Shown piece after piece: positions 31,987 to 46,900 of a DNA stretch of 64,000 nucleotides; positions within the stretch are counted from its first letter, which is position 1, and the number at the start of each line of letters is the position of its first letter. The notes beneath the pieces are model-generated. The model was not told the DNA's origin. It searched no databases and was given only the letters and a program-made list of their open reading frames with translations. Source of the stretch: Nematostella vectensis (Eukaryota > Cnidaria > Anthozoa > Actiniaria > Edwardsiidae). Both the position numbers and the translations under genes were made by a program. The DNA is taken from assembly GCF_932526225.1 (NCBI RefSeq), contig NC_064039.1:15802639-15866638 (forward strand), given 5' to 3'.

Positions 31987-33699
31987 ATGTATAAATCGAA
32001 CAAGCTAAGTGTCATTGATACAGTAGCTAGACTACTAAGTATTTCTGTCGTTAAATTCTTACTTACCGTGAGGAATATACGCCTGAATTTACAGAACTTG
32101 TAAGTTAATTTACGAATTTAACATTTTCATGGCCATTCAAGTGCCAAAATTATAAGCTAATCGGAATTCAAGAAGATGTTATTTTAGCCAATCAAAACAA
32201 GGATAGATGACATTGATATGTCATCTTGACGTCAAACTGAAGCTGGTACGGTGTTTTAGATTGAGCGATTGGTTTTGGGGGAAAAAGCGAACAAACGAGC
32301 ATTATAAAAGCATAACAATAAGCTTAAATGAAAAAAATGTCATATTCTCAATACAAATCATCGTCAAAAACTCACCTTAGCAGTTTTTCTTTGTCGCTTT
32401 ATGTTTGTCGCCTAGTGGTTGTGTTCGCTTTTTGTTGTAAACCGTGATCTTTCTGCTAGCAAGGTACTCGTCAACAGAAGTGAATGGTTTTTTATAGCTG
32501 AAAACAGACATCAATCCAAGGCCTTTTCCTCTCAGGATCTCCTTACATAGATATAGACGTGAATGAATATAGAATAGTAGTGTAGAGCCTCTCCTCTTCG
32601 TCCTCTTTTTAGCTGCTGCTGATGCTGATGCTGCCACGGGCGGGATTTTACATCGGTTCGTACAGGCATTTTCTCCTGTATTTCAAATAATGACTCATAC
32701 ATTTACTGTATTTTTGGCTGCTGGAAGGGGGGCCTGCCCCCCCCTGGCTACGCCCCTGAGTACTTCAGACAAAACGTTTCCTTAAAAAACTTTGGCCCAT
32801 TTAAATCCGCTTATTTTCTTATAAAATACTATTTTCAAGCTGGTTTTCTTCTGTGAACATACGAAAAAAGCGAGGCGGTAAAAAACACACAACAGCGTAC
32901 AGTGCCGTACATTACTATTTTTGGTTATATCGATTTACCAACTCATTATGCAAATATTCAAAATGGCCGCGCGGAGTTTGAAACTTGAATTTGTTTTGTT
33001 AGCAAGACGTCGCAAAAATCGACCAAAACAGCAAAATATCCTGCTCTATACCAAGTTTGATATTTGATTGATGAGTTCCTGAGCTCGAAAGTAAAATATC
33101 GTTTGGGAAACCTTTTCAAATTGAGCGCTTTTATTGGAGACTGCCGTAAAATCGAACTCTTTTCGTAATGTTTACGTTTAGAAAAAGAGAAATATGAGTG
33201 TGATGGACCAAATTCTACGGCTTAGAACCTTGACAGGACTAAACTAGGATAAATGAGGATCATGGCATACTAAAACAATTTTCACCACAAGCCGAAACGA
33301 GTGCCCACAGGGTATGGTGAAAGTTGAGGAGAGCGGAGGTTGAATTGTGAGGACGAAAGTGCGAGTCAAGGCCCAACGTCTATACAACAGGGAAAAATCG
33401 CCGAAGAATAGGTATGAAAATTCGTGTCAACATTTAGCCGAAAAGCATTTTAGCGTACCCTTGTCTCTCGGGGGTTCGCTTCTTATCATTCTTTAGCAAA
33501 TGTCTTGCCGTGCGACCACCACAACAACATGGGGGGGGGGCACTCCAGCTGTAAACATGACTGTTGGTTCCGACAGATACGAACATTTGATGCCCCCAAA
33601 AGAATGGAATCGCGCCACCGCTAAGAATATACCTGCATCTGAACTCTATACCCAAAACTCCACCAAGAATAGATAGCTCTCCCCTTCCCCCAAAAAAGT
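31987..33699. other. Gene-free stretch
   Basis: No supported gene. A minus-strand frame at 32,377-32,637 has a basic tail but no ATG start or known motif. Confidence 0.4.
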
Positions 33700-35390
33700 A
33701 ACCCAAATCTGAGTTCTATTCGTAAATCATACAAAAGCTTGAAACTTGCCAGTCCCGTAAAAAAGTTTTAGAAGGAAAATTTGCTTATCAAATTTAATTT
33801 ATTTTTATTCCCTTTTATAAAAAAAAAAAAACTATCCTCCTCACCTCCAAGGCCCTAGTCATCAAACCCGGTAATTTTACTTCCTTGTCTTCGCACCTTG
33901 TGTGAGCACACCACATGTGACATGCCCTCAGTCATCACAACCTCACTCCCCTTACCATGCATTTCTCAACCTTTAATTTTACACTCTATGCCTTTTCCTA
34001 TTTGTCTGCACACACCATAAAATAGCCCTCATTGAGTAAGCGCATTACATAGCCACTCAAACCAGTGCCCCCTCTAAAATCTAATGCTAGAGGGGCATAA
34101 CATGTTAAAATAAGCATTTGCGATAAGAACTTTTTGATGAATTAGCCTCCCCCCCTACTCATCCTCAAAAATACCCAAACCTGAGTTCTTACATAAAATA
34201 TACCAAGCATAAAAACTTACCTCCCAAATAAATAACCAAACCTAAATTTTATAGCCCAAGCATACAAAATCTTGCTATAAGGGAGCTTCAACTCTCAGAT
34301 TTGCTTATTAAATAAAATCAATTTTATTCCATTTTTATAAAAAAGACAACAAACAAACTCTGTGCAATAGGCACTGAAATAAAAAATGCTCCTGAAGTTT
34401 CACCAAATATAAATATTTATTTTCCATACAGTATGATATCTATGACTGCACAATCATACTCCTAGAATCTCCAAGGCCTAGTAATCAAACCTGGTACAAG
34501 AGGGGTAAAAAGAAGGGCATAATATGCTAAAATAAGCATTTGCGATAAGGACTTTTTGTCAAATTAGCCGCCCCCCCCCCCAAAAAAAAAAAAAAAATAA
34601 CCAAACCTGAGTTCTATACATAAAATATACCAAGTATAGAAACTTACCTCCCAAACAATTACTCAAACCTATATACCCCAAACATATAAATTCTTAATAT
34701 CACTATAGTTTTAAAGGGGAGCTTCAACACTCAGACTTGCCTATCAAATCAAATTAATTTAACTCCCTTTTTATAAAAAAAAAGACTCTTTGCGCATATA
34801 ATAGAGACTGGCGAGAAAAAAAATAAGCCTGAAGTATCACCAAATATGAATAGATATTTTCCATGTGATATCTGCTCTAGTGAAGCTTGGAGCCTCTGGT
34901 ACCCAGGGTATGACTATACTCCCATTCTCCTATTATCTCCAAGGCCTAGTAATCAAACATGGTACAAGTTTACTTCATCTTCACAACCTGTGTCAGCACC
35001 CCCAATTAGACATACCCTTAGTCACCACCCCTTTGCCCTTACCATGCCTTTTCCTCACCCTAGTTTACACTTTATGCCTTTTTCCATTTGTCTGCACACA
35101 GAATGAAATACACCCTCAATGGCTCTAACTTGGTGTTAGAACCTGTGTATTAAGCACGATTTGTGTCACAAAACTTCCTTTTTTTAATAAAATGAATCAT
35201 GATGAAAACAGAGCTGGATACAATGAAGTCCTTTGGGGATGGTTCTGACACTGAGGTATACATACACCCCTCATTGAATAAGCACATTACATAGCCCCTC
35301 AAACAAGTGCCCCCTCTAGAATCCATTTATAAAAAAAAGCCATAATGTGAGCATTTGTGGTAAGGACTTTTTTTTACAACGAGTAATAGC
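33700..35390. repeat. Three diverged tandem copies, about 430-470 bp each
   Basis: The blocks CTGAGTTCTATACATAAA, CCAAGGCCTAGTAATCAAAC and GCATTTGCGATAAGGACTTT recur in the same order near 33,715, 34,180 and 34,605, with a shorter copy to about 35,390. A C-rich run and an A-rich run mark the copy starts. Confidence 0.65.
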
Positions 35391-37994
35391 AAACTAATGC
35401 AGCAATGAATAATTACTGCCATCCCTGAGATTTACTGATCATAGCAAAACTATTTATTCCAGGATCAAATATAAACATTTAAACAGTACTTTCATGTAGT
35501 GTCTTTAAATTGCATACAATAAACAGTGACTCGCGGCCAGTCTGTATACGATTTAGCTTCATTTTTTTTTAATGAGACTCGCTGCCATTCTGTATAAGAT
35601 TCATTTTAGTTTCAATATCCCAGCTAAAATTTTTCTTGGAGTGTCTTCATTCCGAGTGCGAAAGCAAGATAAATCCAGTGAAATTTTGTGCATTTGTATG
35701 ACTTGATCAAACGTACAACTAGATAATTGGTGATCAATGTTATAGCCTGCTAGCAGTGGCTTACCCTTCCGCGTTCATTACAGTACGATTCGGTGAAGTC
35801 GTAAAAATAACCCTGCAAATGAGGTCTGTTGCCGATGAGAAACAACACAAATAGGGTATATATGACGCACTGAGTCGGTGAAATCCCTGCTTAAACAGAT
35901 AAGAAGAAATCACTGCTAGCAGAGAGTTAAAAAGCGGCGTTCAACATGATTTTCCCGATTCAACGGAACCGCCATTTTGTTTTCCCACCCCGAGTTGAGG
36001 CGTGTCCGCGTGAGACTGGGCATAGTAATACTCATCTCTGATTGGTTAATCAGATTGTTTATCAAATATAACCAAAAATGGTAATGTTCCGCACTGGCGT
36101 AAGATCGAGTGGGGCCTGGGAGTTGCACGATTGACTGGATGAATGGATTGTGACACCACAGGGTAACGCGCGCTGACCACAAAACCAAGTCGCATAGCTA
36201 TACCATATTTCTATACCTGTGGAGCTCCGCTATGAGCTGAAATAAAACTACTGATACTGTTCCTAACCGTGGGGTACGAAATAAAACCTCGTATCTTTTT
36301 ATCCGATAACTCGCTTACTTAATCATTTTTAAGCTTTACTTACAATCAAGAAATTAGTTTTAAAATTTATTGTGACACAAGCATAATGATTCCCCTGTCT
36401 GTCCATTTTATTTTTATCAAAGATGTATTACTAAGTAATCAAAAAGAATCGATATAACCATAACACGAAAAAACAACATCGAAAAAGTGATTACACATTG
36501 TACCTTCAAAATGTATGTGTCAATAGCATTGTGAACGTAAATATAAACCTGTAATAGACATGACGGAAAAACATGACGCTTCAAATAAGCCCATTTCACA
36601 TCGAATAAGGCGGAGAATTTCTCTGAGTACTTAGCAACTGATAGCAAACAAAATATCAAGTGCGAACTTTTAAACTGATGCGACTTTTTGTAAAGTGTCA
36701 TTGAAATTTGAGCTTTTCGTCCCTGAACTGATACACAGGGCAATAATGATCAAGGAAATATTATCTTAAAAAGCCAAAATCTGGTTATGTGCACTTCGGC
36801 CTCACGTTATTTATGTTTCGATAATCAGTCCGTAATACAAGGAACCTATAGCCATTGTAAGAACTTGTGTCATCTCTCTCTGTCTGGAATTGCGCCTTTT
36901 CCAGGTTTTTCCGTCATGTCCCTGTAGTAGTATAAAACTGTAGTTCCTAACTACAGTATATCATGCCATTCGCGAAAGCGATGATTCAACACTGTACATA
37001 GTAAAAATTATTCTCGTGATCTCAAAATCAATAATACTCGTATAAATACTTGTAAATGATGCACATGTGTGTAAGTATCGTAAGAAGACAAAAAAGTAAT
37101 CTGATGGTACTTAGTGACCTAAAGTCTCCCACGGGCCACTAGCCAGGGTCATGGCTGTGCAGCTGTTACACCGCGCGCTAGCGTGGTCACTTTGGCTATT
37201 GTGAAGTAAAGTAATTAACACCAATGAGGATTCAAGAGACGTACTTTCGGATTCACATGAACTTCCCTTACAAACCGGAGAGAAAAAGAAATGCTTATAG
37301 CTTAATTCGTTGTTCTGCGACCTCGGCGAATACAAAATCCTCGTCTTGTTCGGGAATAGCGCGTAATCAATTATTCGTCTAAACCAATCGATGACTTTCA
37401 TGTTCTTACTGTCGCGTCATAAACAATTTGACTGCACACAGCAATGAATTGATTGGTCACGGTGGTATGATTGACTACTCGCTTTCCCAAACAAGAAGTG
37501 GATTTGAATTCTTTGACGGTCGCACAACAACGGATTCGGCTATAAATACATATCAGAGCATGACGGAATCTTCCTAGTTTAAAGTTTGTTTAAATCTTAA
37601 CTGTGAGGGACTTGCGCTAATAGGATTAGGTGACCTTTCTGGGTGGCAAATTAAAAACAAAATCAAACAAACAAAAATCAGAAAAGTCTGCGCCCGTCAC
37701 ACCAGAGAACGACGAAAAAATATGTGAATCTATAAATGACACTAAAAAACTGTAAATGAAACTAAACCCTTTCTGGAAAAAGAATCCTGGCTTTTTTCGT
37801 AAGCAAAAATAAGTTGCTCTTTCTTTCTGTTATTTTGCCACTAAAAGCCTGAGCGCGCTCGTTTGCCACCAAAACAGTCACGTGACCTCTTAGCGCAAGT
37901 CCACTATTGGCCGACTAAAGGTCTGTATAGGTGGATAGCGCGCTACAAGCTCAGCGCCACTAACTACCTTCTAAAGTCCAGCACTCATTACTAT
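35391..37994. other. Gene-free stretch downstream of IDE
   Basis: Contains one dispersed repeat (36,545-36,730). No supported gene. The IDE 3' UTR should begin at its right edge, but I could not place a poly(A) signal confidently. Confidence 0.4.
36545..36730 (-). repeat. Dispersed repeat, copy 1
   Basis: On the minus strand it matches 56,648-56,822 (shared blocks CAATGAC, CTTTACAAAAAGTCGCATCA, TCCGCCTTATT and TGTGAAATG). Confidence 0.75.
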
Positions 37995-40900
37995 CTAAAG
38001 TTTGGACTTGGTTGTGTGCGTTTCGTAGGGAGACACTAATGGAAGCAAGGGTAGTCCGCTCTTGAAGGTCGCCACGTCCTGAATAAGTACAGGCTGGGGA
38101 AAAAGCGCATAAAATCAGTCGAAGAGCTTCAGAGAGGAATCAAAGGTTGTGATTTTTATTTTTCGTAAAGCCAGACTCACACATTCCTAAACCGTGGGTC
38201 CCTTTTTCCTGTTTTCATATAAATTACGAGATCATGACGTAGCTAGGGGATCTGGGGATGGTCACGTTATGTAGGTTGTTGTTACTTGTTTGTGAGTGGT
38301 CATGATATGTAGGTTGTTGAGTTACCCTGTGCGTGAGTGGTCATGATATGCAGTTTGTCGTGTTACTTGTTTGTGGTTGGTCATGATCTGGATGTTGTTG
38401 TGTTACTTTTTCGTGGGTTGTCATGATATGGAGGATGTAGTGTTAATTGTTCGTAAGTGGTCATGATTAGGAGGTTATTGAGTTAACTTGTGCATGAGTG
38501 GTCATGATACAGAGGTTGTGTGACTTGTTTGTAAGTGGTCATGATATGCAGTGTCGTGATATGTCGTGTTACTTGTTTGTGGTTGGTCATGATCTGGATG
38601 TGTTGTGTTACTTTTTCGTGGGTTGTCATGATATGGAGGATGTAGTGTTAATTGTTCGTAAGTGGTCATGATTAGGAGGTTATTGAGTTAACTTGTGCAT
38701 GAGTGGTCATGATATGGAGGTTGTTGTGTAACTTGTTTGTAAGTGGTCATGATACGGAGGTTGTTGTTACTTGTTCGTGGGTGGTCATGATACGGAGGTT
38801 GTTGTTACTTGTTCGTGGGTGGTAATGATTTAAAGATTGTTGTGTTACTTGTGCGTGAGTGGCCATGATATGCAGTGTGTTGACTTTTTCGTGAGTGGTC
38901 ATAATATGGAGGCTGTTGAGTTACCTTTTTTGAGAGTGTAACTGGTGATGCATCTACGGCCTCTACCTCAGATTTGATGACGTCATTTTGTTCTAGCTTG
39001 CTCACTAAAAGAATATGAATGGATAATTAACAACAAGAAATGTTATCTAGCATTGTTTATAATGTAGGTTTAAAACACGAGGTTCCGCTATAAAAGGGAA
39101 AGCTCCTCCCACCCCAAGGATGAAATTTGCAATTATAATCAGAATACCACCACGTTACTAGCAGTCACAAATTACAAGTCTCCTGTAAAAAATGCTTATC
39201 CCTGAGCCTCAGTCGTTTGGAATAAAACTGTCTGTACAGATAACAAGACAATTGTGTTAAGAGATTGATAAATCAGTGATTTGCTGTCCACTGCAAAATC
39301 TTAAATTATGCGCTATCCATAACTTAACGCATTAAAATGCTCGTATTTTAGAGCGCACACAGCTTGGTATAGCATTATTTTACTATAAATAGAAACATTT
39401 TAGGTGTACAAGTCGAGGAATGATATTTAATTTGGTTTTGAATATCAAACTTGAATTTAGCGCTCAGAGCAATTATCCTGACATGATGACTCATTGACGG
39501 CTGATTGATGACTGATTTTTCCTGAGCCCGGGGTGGGAGGAGCATTCCTTTCTATAGCGGAACCTCGTGTTTAAACAATAGACAACCCCGACTTACTGGT
39601 ATTGGGAAGGATATGCACTGCTAACTTGTGTCGTCTGGGGGCGCTAGGTTCTAGCAAATCCTAGATAACAATACAGGAATAGTACGTCAAACGCAAGTAC
39701 AAGAAGCTAGGACTATTAGAAGGAAGGCATATATGTATTTATGTTGAAAATATTTTTGATAACCGTGAGAGTTATCTTTTAAAAGGTGAGTTTTCTTTAC
39801 CTTGTAGAAATTGAGCAGGTCATCCTTGGTAAGTGTCCGCAAAAACGCCACCTCAACGTTATCTAACGTGGAAAACATCCATTCTAGTTAGCTGACATAT
39901 GACAAAAGTAGGAGAATAGTTGAAACTATTAGGATAGAGTGAAGCACGACCCGTGCAACAATGCCAATATTGTCACAAGCCAAACTGAACACACATCACC
40001 GCAAAGACAAGTAGGACAGTTGTGTTAAGTACGGCTGGTGACGCAACTAGCTACAAAATAAGCTTGCGACGTAACGCGATAAAATATCACACCAAACAGA
40101 TTCGTAGGAAGTAGTATAGATAAGTATAAAGTAGAACAAATAAGGCTTACAATGACGTCACGAATCAACTTCAAATACGACTGGCCGAACAAAGTTCGAA
40201 CACTTATTTTTTTTAAATACGGTGGACAATACGAAACCAACTAGGCTCAAGTAGGCTCGATAAACAGTGTGTTTTTTTTGTGTAAATATGTTCATTAAAA
40301 ACATAGTTCTCACTGGAAACTTGATTGCTGCACACAATGTTATCAACAAATATAATACTTTTGTTTTCCTTGACCACTGGTGACAAGAATTGGCAACCTC
40401 GCGCACAGTATAGTTCATGTATGTATATAGGCGACCTAGCGCAGAGTATAGTACATGTATGTATATAGGCGACCTCGCGAGGAGTATAGTACATGTATGT
40501 ATATAGCGCAGAGTATAGTACATGTATGTATATAGGCAACCTCGAGCAGAGTATAGTACATGTATGTACATAGGCAACCTCGCGCAGAGTATAGTTCATG
40601 TATGTATATAGGCAACCTCGCGCAGAGTATAGTACATGTATGTATATAGGCAACCTTGCGCAGAGTATAGTACATGTATGTATATAGGCAACCTCGCGCA
40701 GAGTATAGTTCATGTATGTATATAGGCAACCTCGCGCAGAGTATAGTACATGTATGTATATAGGCAACCTCGCGCAGAGTATAGTTCATGTATGTATATA
40801 GGCAACCTCGCGCAGAGTATAGTACATGTATGTATATAGGCAACCACGAGCAGAGTATAGTACATGTATGTATATAGCGCAGAGTATAGTACATGTATGT

Positions 40901-43900
40901 ATATAGCAGGAGTATAGTACATGTATGTATATAGCGCAGAGTATAGTACATGTATGTATATAGCGCAGAGTATAGTACATGTATGTATATAGCGCAGAGT
41001 ATAGTTCATGTATGTATATAGGCAACCTCGCGCAGAGTATAGTACATGTATGTATATAGGCAACCTCGCGCAGAGTATAGTTCATGTATGTATATAGGCA
41101 ACCTCGCGCAGAGTATAGTACATGTATGTATATAGGCAACCTCGCGCAGAGTATAGTTCATGTATGTATATAGGCAACCTCGCGCAGAGTATAGTACATG
41201 TATGTATATAGGCAACCTCGCGCAGAGTATAGTACATGTATGTATATAGCGCAGAGTATAGTACATGTATGTATATAGCGGGAGTATAGTACATGATTGT
41301 ATATAGCGGGAGTATAGTACAAGTATGTATATAGCGGGGAGTATAGTACAAGTATGTATATAGCGGGGAGTATAGTACATGTATGTATATAGCGCAGAGT
41401 ATAGTACATGTATGTATATAGCGCAGAGTATAGTACATGTATGTATATAGCGCAGAGTATAGTACATGTATGTATATAGCGGGGAGTATAGTTCATGTAT
41501 GTATATAGCGCAGAGTATTGTACATGTATGTATATAGCGCAGAGTATAGTACATGTATGTATATAGCGCAGAGTATAGTACATGTATGTATATAGCGCAG
41601 AGTATAGTTCAGGTATGTATATAGCGCAGAGTATAGTACATGTATGTATATAGCGCAGAGTATAGTTCATGTATGTGTATAGCGCAGAGTATAATAGTAC
41701 ATGTATGTATATAGCGCAGAGTATAGTACATGTATGTATATAGCGCAGAGTATAGTACATGTATGTATAAAGGGAGTATAGTTCATGTATGTATATAGCG
41801 CAGAGTATAGTACATGTATGTATATAGCGGGAGTATAGTACATGATTGTATATAGCGCAGAGTATAGTACAAGTATGTATATAGCGGGGAGTATAGTACA
41901 AGTATGTATATAGCGGGGAGTATAGTACATGTATGTATATAGCGCAGAGTATAGTACATGTATGTATATAGCGCAGAGTATAGTACATGTATGTATATAG
42001 CGCAGAGTATAGTACATGTATGTATATAGCGCAGAGTATAGTACATGTATGTATATAACGCAGAGTATAGTACATGTATGTGTATAGCGCAGAGTATAGT
42101 ACATGTATGTATATAGCGCAGAGTATAGTACATGTATGTATATAGCGCAGAGTATAGTACATGTATGTATATAGCGGGGAGTATAGTTCATGTATGTATA
42201 TAGCGCAGAGTATAGTACATGTATGTATATAGCGCAGAGTATAGTACATGTATGTATATAGCGCAGAGTATAGTTCAGGTATGTATATAGCGCAGAGTAT
42301 AGTACATGTATGTATATAGCGCAGAGTATAGTTCATGTATGTATATAGCGCAGAGTATAGTTCATGTATGTATATAGCGCAGAGTATAGTTCATGTATGT
42401 ATATAGCGCAGAGTATAGTACATGTATGTATATAGCGCAGAGTATAGTACATGTATATATATAGCGCAGAGTATAGTACATGTATGTATATAGCGCAGAG
42501 TATAGTACATGTATGTATATAGCGGGGAGTATAGTACATGTATGTATATAGCACAGAGTATAGTTCATGTATGTAGGGGGAGGCTAATGCTAATCACGTG
42601 ACAATGACGTCAGTATTCTGTCACAAAATTCTCGCCTCGAACAAAGATTAGTATATGGTATAGAGGGAATGAAGCCGCTTATCATAATTCGTCGCCACAA
42701 TTCTCACCTCGATCAAAGTTGTACTGTCGGGTGAGAATCTCTCCCCAATGTTTCTGGGTTTCAGTTCGCAGCTTCTTGGGTTTGTCGAGTCGTCTGACGG
42801 CGAGGGCATCAATGTGGTTTTTGAACTCCTCGTCTGTCATCGACTCAATCATTTCCTGTCATGGCAACACAATAAAGAACATCGTTGGTTATGCTGGTTG
42901 AAAAAGGGTACATATAAGTATGATTTGTAGACAATGTTAAAGTGTAATGAGAGCAGATTTACTAAAAATCCGGCATGTGCAAGAATGCATCAATTTTGGC
43001 TTTGTAGTATTTTTAAACTGCCGTACAGCAAGCATTGACCAATTTACCTCACAATTTACCATTACAACTCACCGGCAAATTGTGTGACTTGGCGAAAAAC
43101 ATGGATTTTGGAAATATCGGATGCCCAGAATTCACCCCCTAAATTGATAACTATCCTGATGCTCAAGGTTTCCTTTTTGGGCTACGAAAATATCGCCAGA
43201 CTCCTTAAGGCACGGCTCCCATAGGCTGGGTCTCCGAGCAAAATCCATTATCATTAGGTGTGATGTTTACAGGATGTAGGAAATATAGGAAATACCTTTG
43301 TTTTGTCAAGGAAAACCTCAACCCTAGAGTCTAGTAGAGAAGGTTCTTTATCCGATTGGATGATGAAGCGTAGACCCTAGTGAAAGTGGAGTGAATAATA
43401 GAGGTATTATGAAATTATAGCTGAATTTATAGATGAACTTTTATTGATGTCATTTGCTAGATTTCCATCAATATCCATTTCTACATCCTTGTCATGATGT
43501 TATGAAGTATACAAGAAAAAATAACGGACAATTAAACACTTACTAAACGTTTAAAATTTCATTTGATACCTTGAAGGACTATTCAATCTTAGAAAGGAAA
43601 CGGATTTGGAATGGAAGCGGAGACAACGCATGGGGTACATGGTATGACCGGTAATACATTACAAGGTAGGGGGTATATTGTATGACCGGTAATCATTACA
43701 AGACATGGGATATATGGTATGGCCGGTAATACCTTAAAAGATATGGGATATATGGTATGACCGGTAATACATTACAAGGTATGGGGTATATGATATGACC
43801 GGTAATACCTTAAAAGATATGGGATATATGGTATGACCGGTAATACACTACAAGGTATGGGGTATATGATATGACCGGTAAAACATTACAAGGCATGGGG

Positions 43901-46900
43901 TATATGGTATGACCGGTAATACATTACAAAGTATGGGGTATATGGTATGACCGGTAATACATTACAAGGTATGGGGTATATGGTATGACCGGTAAAACAT
44001 TACAAGGTATGGGGTATATTGTATGACCGGTAATACATTATAAGGTATGGGATATATGGTATGATCGGTAGTACATTACAAGGTATGGGATATATGGTAC
44101 GACTGGAAATACATACATTACAAAGTATGGGGTATATGGTTTGACCGGTAATACATTACAAAGTATGGGGTATATGGTATGACCGGTAGTACATTACAAG
44201 GTATGGGATAAAAGGTTAGACTGGTAATACATTACAAGGCATGGGGTATATGGTATAATCACTGAGACGTTAAGTTCCTTTATATCACCTTACGGTATTG
44301 AGCTTCCTAATGGTACCTTTTTTAAAAGGGAATAAACTTTCAAATGTAACCTAATAAGGTAATAAACTCCTAAATGTTACCTTATTAGGCAACGAACTTC
44401 CAAAATTTATTTCTTATTCATTCATTCATTCATTTATTTAGCTTTGCCCTAATAAGGCAATAAACTTCTAAATGTGACCTTATAGGGTAATGTTATTAAA
44501 ACAAAGAACTACAAGGTACCTGTGCCCCATTGCCTCTTCGTGGCCCGCTGAACACTATGTATCCCAGCTGCTCCTGGGTCCTGAGGATGTTAAAACAAGA
44601 CTCATGGATGACCTGACAGAACAACTCCAGCAGCATGTTACTCCTTGTCTCTTGCAGATCGCACTGAAAACAGCAGCATCAAAAAGCAAAAGTTCAGCTC
44701 AATAGTAGTGCGATGCTAGTATGGGTCTAAACACATGGTCCTGACTAACTAGGTTGAGCCCGCTTGGCAAGGCTGTTGCATCTCCCGGCCTTTGTCCTGC
44801 ATTATTTGTATTTAGGCCGAAGTCAAATAAATAGATGTATAATGGACTACGTTTTTTCTTGCTGAATCTGGTTGGGTCTTTGCAGTAATCGAACCTTTTC
44901 TTGATTTAGCTTTTGCGCGCTGTGTTCATTCGAGCCTTTCGCGCCTGATGTACCCTTGCGTGTACAAGTAATCGAGCCCTTGTTTAAAGTGATTGCTATA
45001 TCTAATAAAGAGGAATACCTGATAGTAGATCTCGATACTTGAGTTACTGTGGACATGATTGACAGCTTCGAATAGATGCGATGAATCTGAAGAGAATTAT
45101 AATTTAATTTTTATACTATAATAATTTAAGTCTTATACTATGGATAAGGTTCGGCTTTCGAAACGTTTGTTATGTTCAAGAAGTATGTTTATGTTCCCAC
45201 GTTCTCCTTTTCCTTCATGTAATGTGGAGAGTGGTCGTACGGATGCTCTTGCAAAAACGGAGGGCGTTTGGGCCAGGTCTATAGATAGCTTAACCAAAAG
45301 CCCTTACTGTGCGGTAGTTGTATCTCTCGGTGACGTCGTAGTTGTAGCGGGAGTAGCGGCTTCGTGCCCGAGTTCTCAGTGAAGATGCTCTCCATAGTGT
45401 CGACCAAACCAAGGGCTTCCTATTAGACAAAAATTAGTTTAAGGAATAAGGCTCGTCTTGTGTTTAGCGGCAGGGAGGTGGTAGGGGAAAAATGAGGTGT
45501 CCGTTGAGATACGAAACCCCCACCTCATCCAAGGCGCACAAGTCTGGAGTTGATTATATTTACTTGAAGAAAAGTACCTTTTCTGTGACGTTCCCGTGTA
45601 GCAGACACTCGATGTGCAATCGTCCAAGGAGTTCGGGGATGAAGGCTTGTAGCTTTTCTATTGTCACTTCTAAAACATAAGATGGATAGCAAATACAGGT
45701 AGACAATAGCCGACAAAGTCTAGTGTTTTTTGTTTATGAAAAATGGCTTTTTTCGGAATCCAGATTCCAATGACACGCGGAGAAAGTTCGATCTCTGTCA
45801 GTCGCCATTTTGTCATCCATTCCCATTTTGGATGGAATTTGGTCAATGAAGTATAAGACATTGTATTTAGCTATTTATTTCGATATTTCTTTACTTGTCT
45901 TTCAATGTTGATACATAACAAAGTTTGGCCTACTAGGAAACTGGGCCGCTTCGAGTGACAAAGCATATTTTCTCCCCACCCCCCAAAGGCGGAACGAATA
46001 ACCTTAAGATTTTAGGCGTGGACAACGAAACTGGGTGTACTGAGAAAGCTGGTCACAGATTGAGGTTACCTTCTAGGGCGTCTATGAGCTCGTCCTTGTG
46101 CCAGGCAAGTTCTTCCAGTAAGTAGGAAGTGTAGTACAGTGCGTGTTGGTGAGGCTGCTCTGCCTTGAAGTTCCTCAGGCCTTGTTCGTACTACGGTTGA
46201 AAAACAGGCAACGAATGTCAATGCAATGTCAAAAGGACAAACAAGCAAAAGATATGTCCGGATGGTCCAAATCATGGAATTTAAGAGACCACTTTTTGAT
46301 GTTGTGTTATGGGTTTGATGAGCGAGCCTTGCGATCCTTCATGCTGATTCGTTTTACTAAACTAAATCTGATATTTTTTCTAAACAAAACATAGTAGCCA
46401 AACTGTCTTATCATAGCTGTAGCATAACACCCGCTATATGCTAATACGTAAATGCATAAACGAAACGCTTGGGAGGCTAGGAAGAATCTCACTTGTCTGA
46501 GGCCTGATCACCTCTGATACGGTAGAGTATCAAGGTATGTATGTCCCAAACATACTTTCTCAAAGGTGTCTATGAAGTCAAGAGTTATGACACAGGGACT
46601 GAGCTACTTCAAGTAGCGACCTTATCTTATCTTAGCTCTGACCTAAACCGGAAGGACGTAAAAGAACCACTAGGGACGCAATAAACCCTGTGGCAGTGAC
46701 CACCCCCCAGTGACAGTGCTTACAATGCTTACTAACAATACACTCAATGGGGGGTACTTGATTTGGATCCTAGCTCTGTTGTACCTTCCGCACCAGCATA
46801 TTTTTATTTAGTTTGTCACAATTCCTTAAGAATGGGGGGTTTACTCACCCTCTCCTTGATGAGACGGAATCTGTTGGGATCCACTTTGAACTTGGTCATG

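Noticed and set aside
32377..32637. 86-codon minus-strand ORF with basic tail
   Set aside because: Begins without ATG and the upstream frame gives no exon; nothing recognisable.
36417..37401. Minus-strand ORFs of 96-108 codons
   Set aside because: The first overlaps a dispersed repeat also found at 56.65 kb; the second has no motif.
41158..42336. 392-codon minus-strand frame (YIHTCTIL repeats)
   Set aside because: A 29-bp repeat with no stop in any minus frame; intronic in IDE.
44490..44705. 71-codon plus-strand ORF, and at first an apparent absence of the IDE exon with the conserved R...Y motif
   Set aside because: Reading the other strand showed that this stretch is IDE exon 25 (44,520-44,663), which encodes [11 protein letters not shown]. 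The plus-strand ORF is its shadow.
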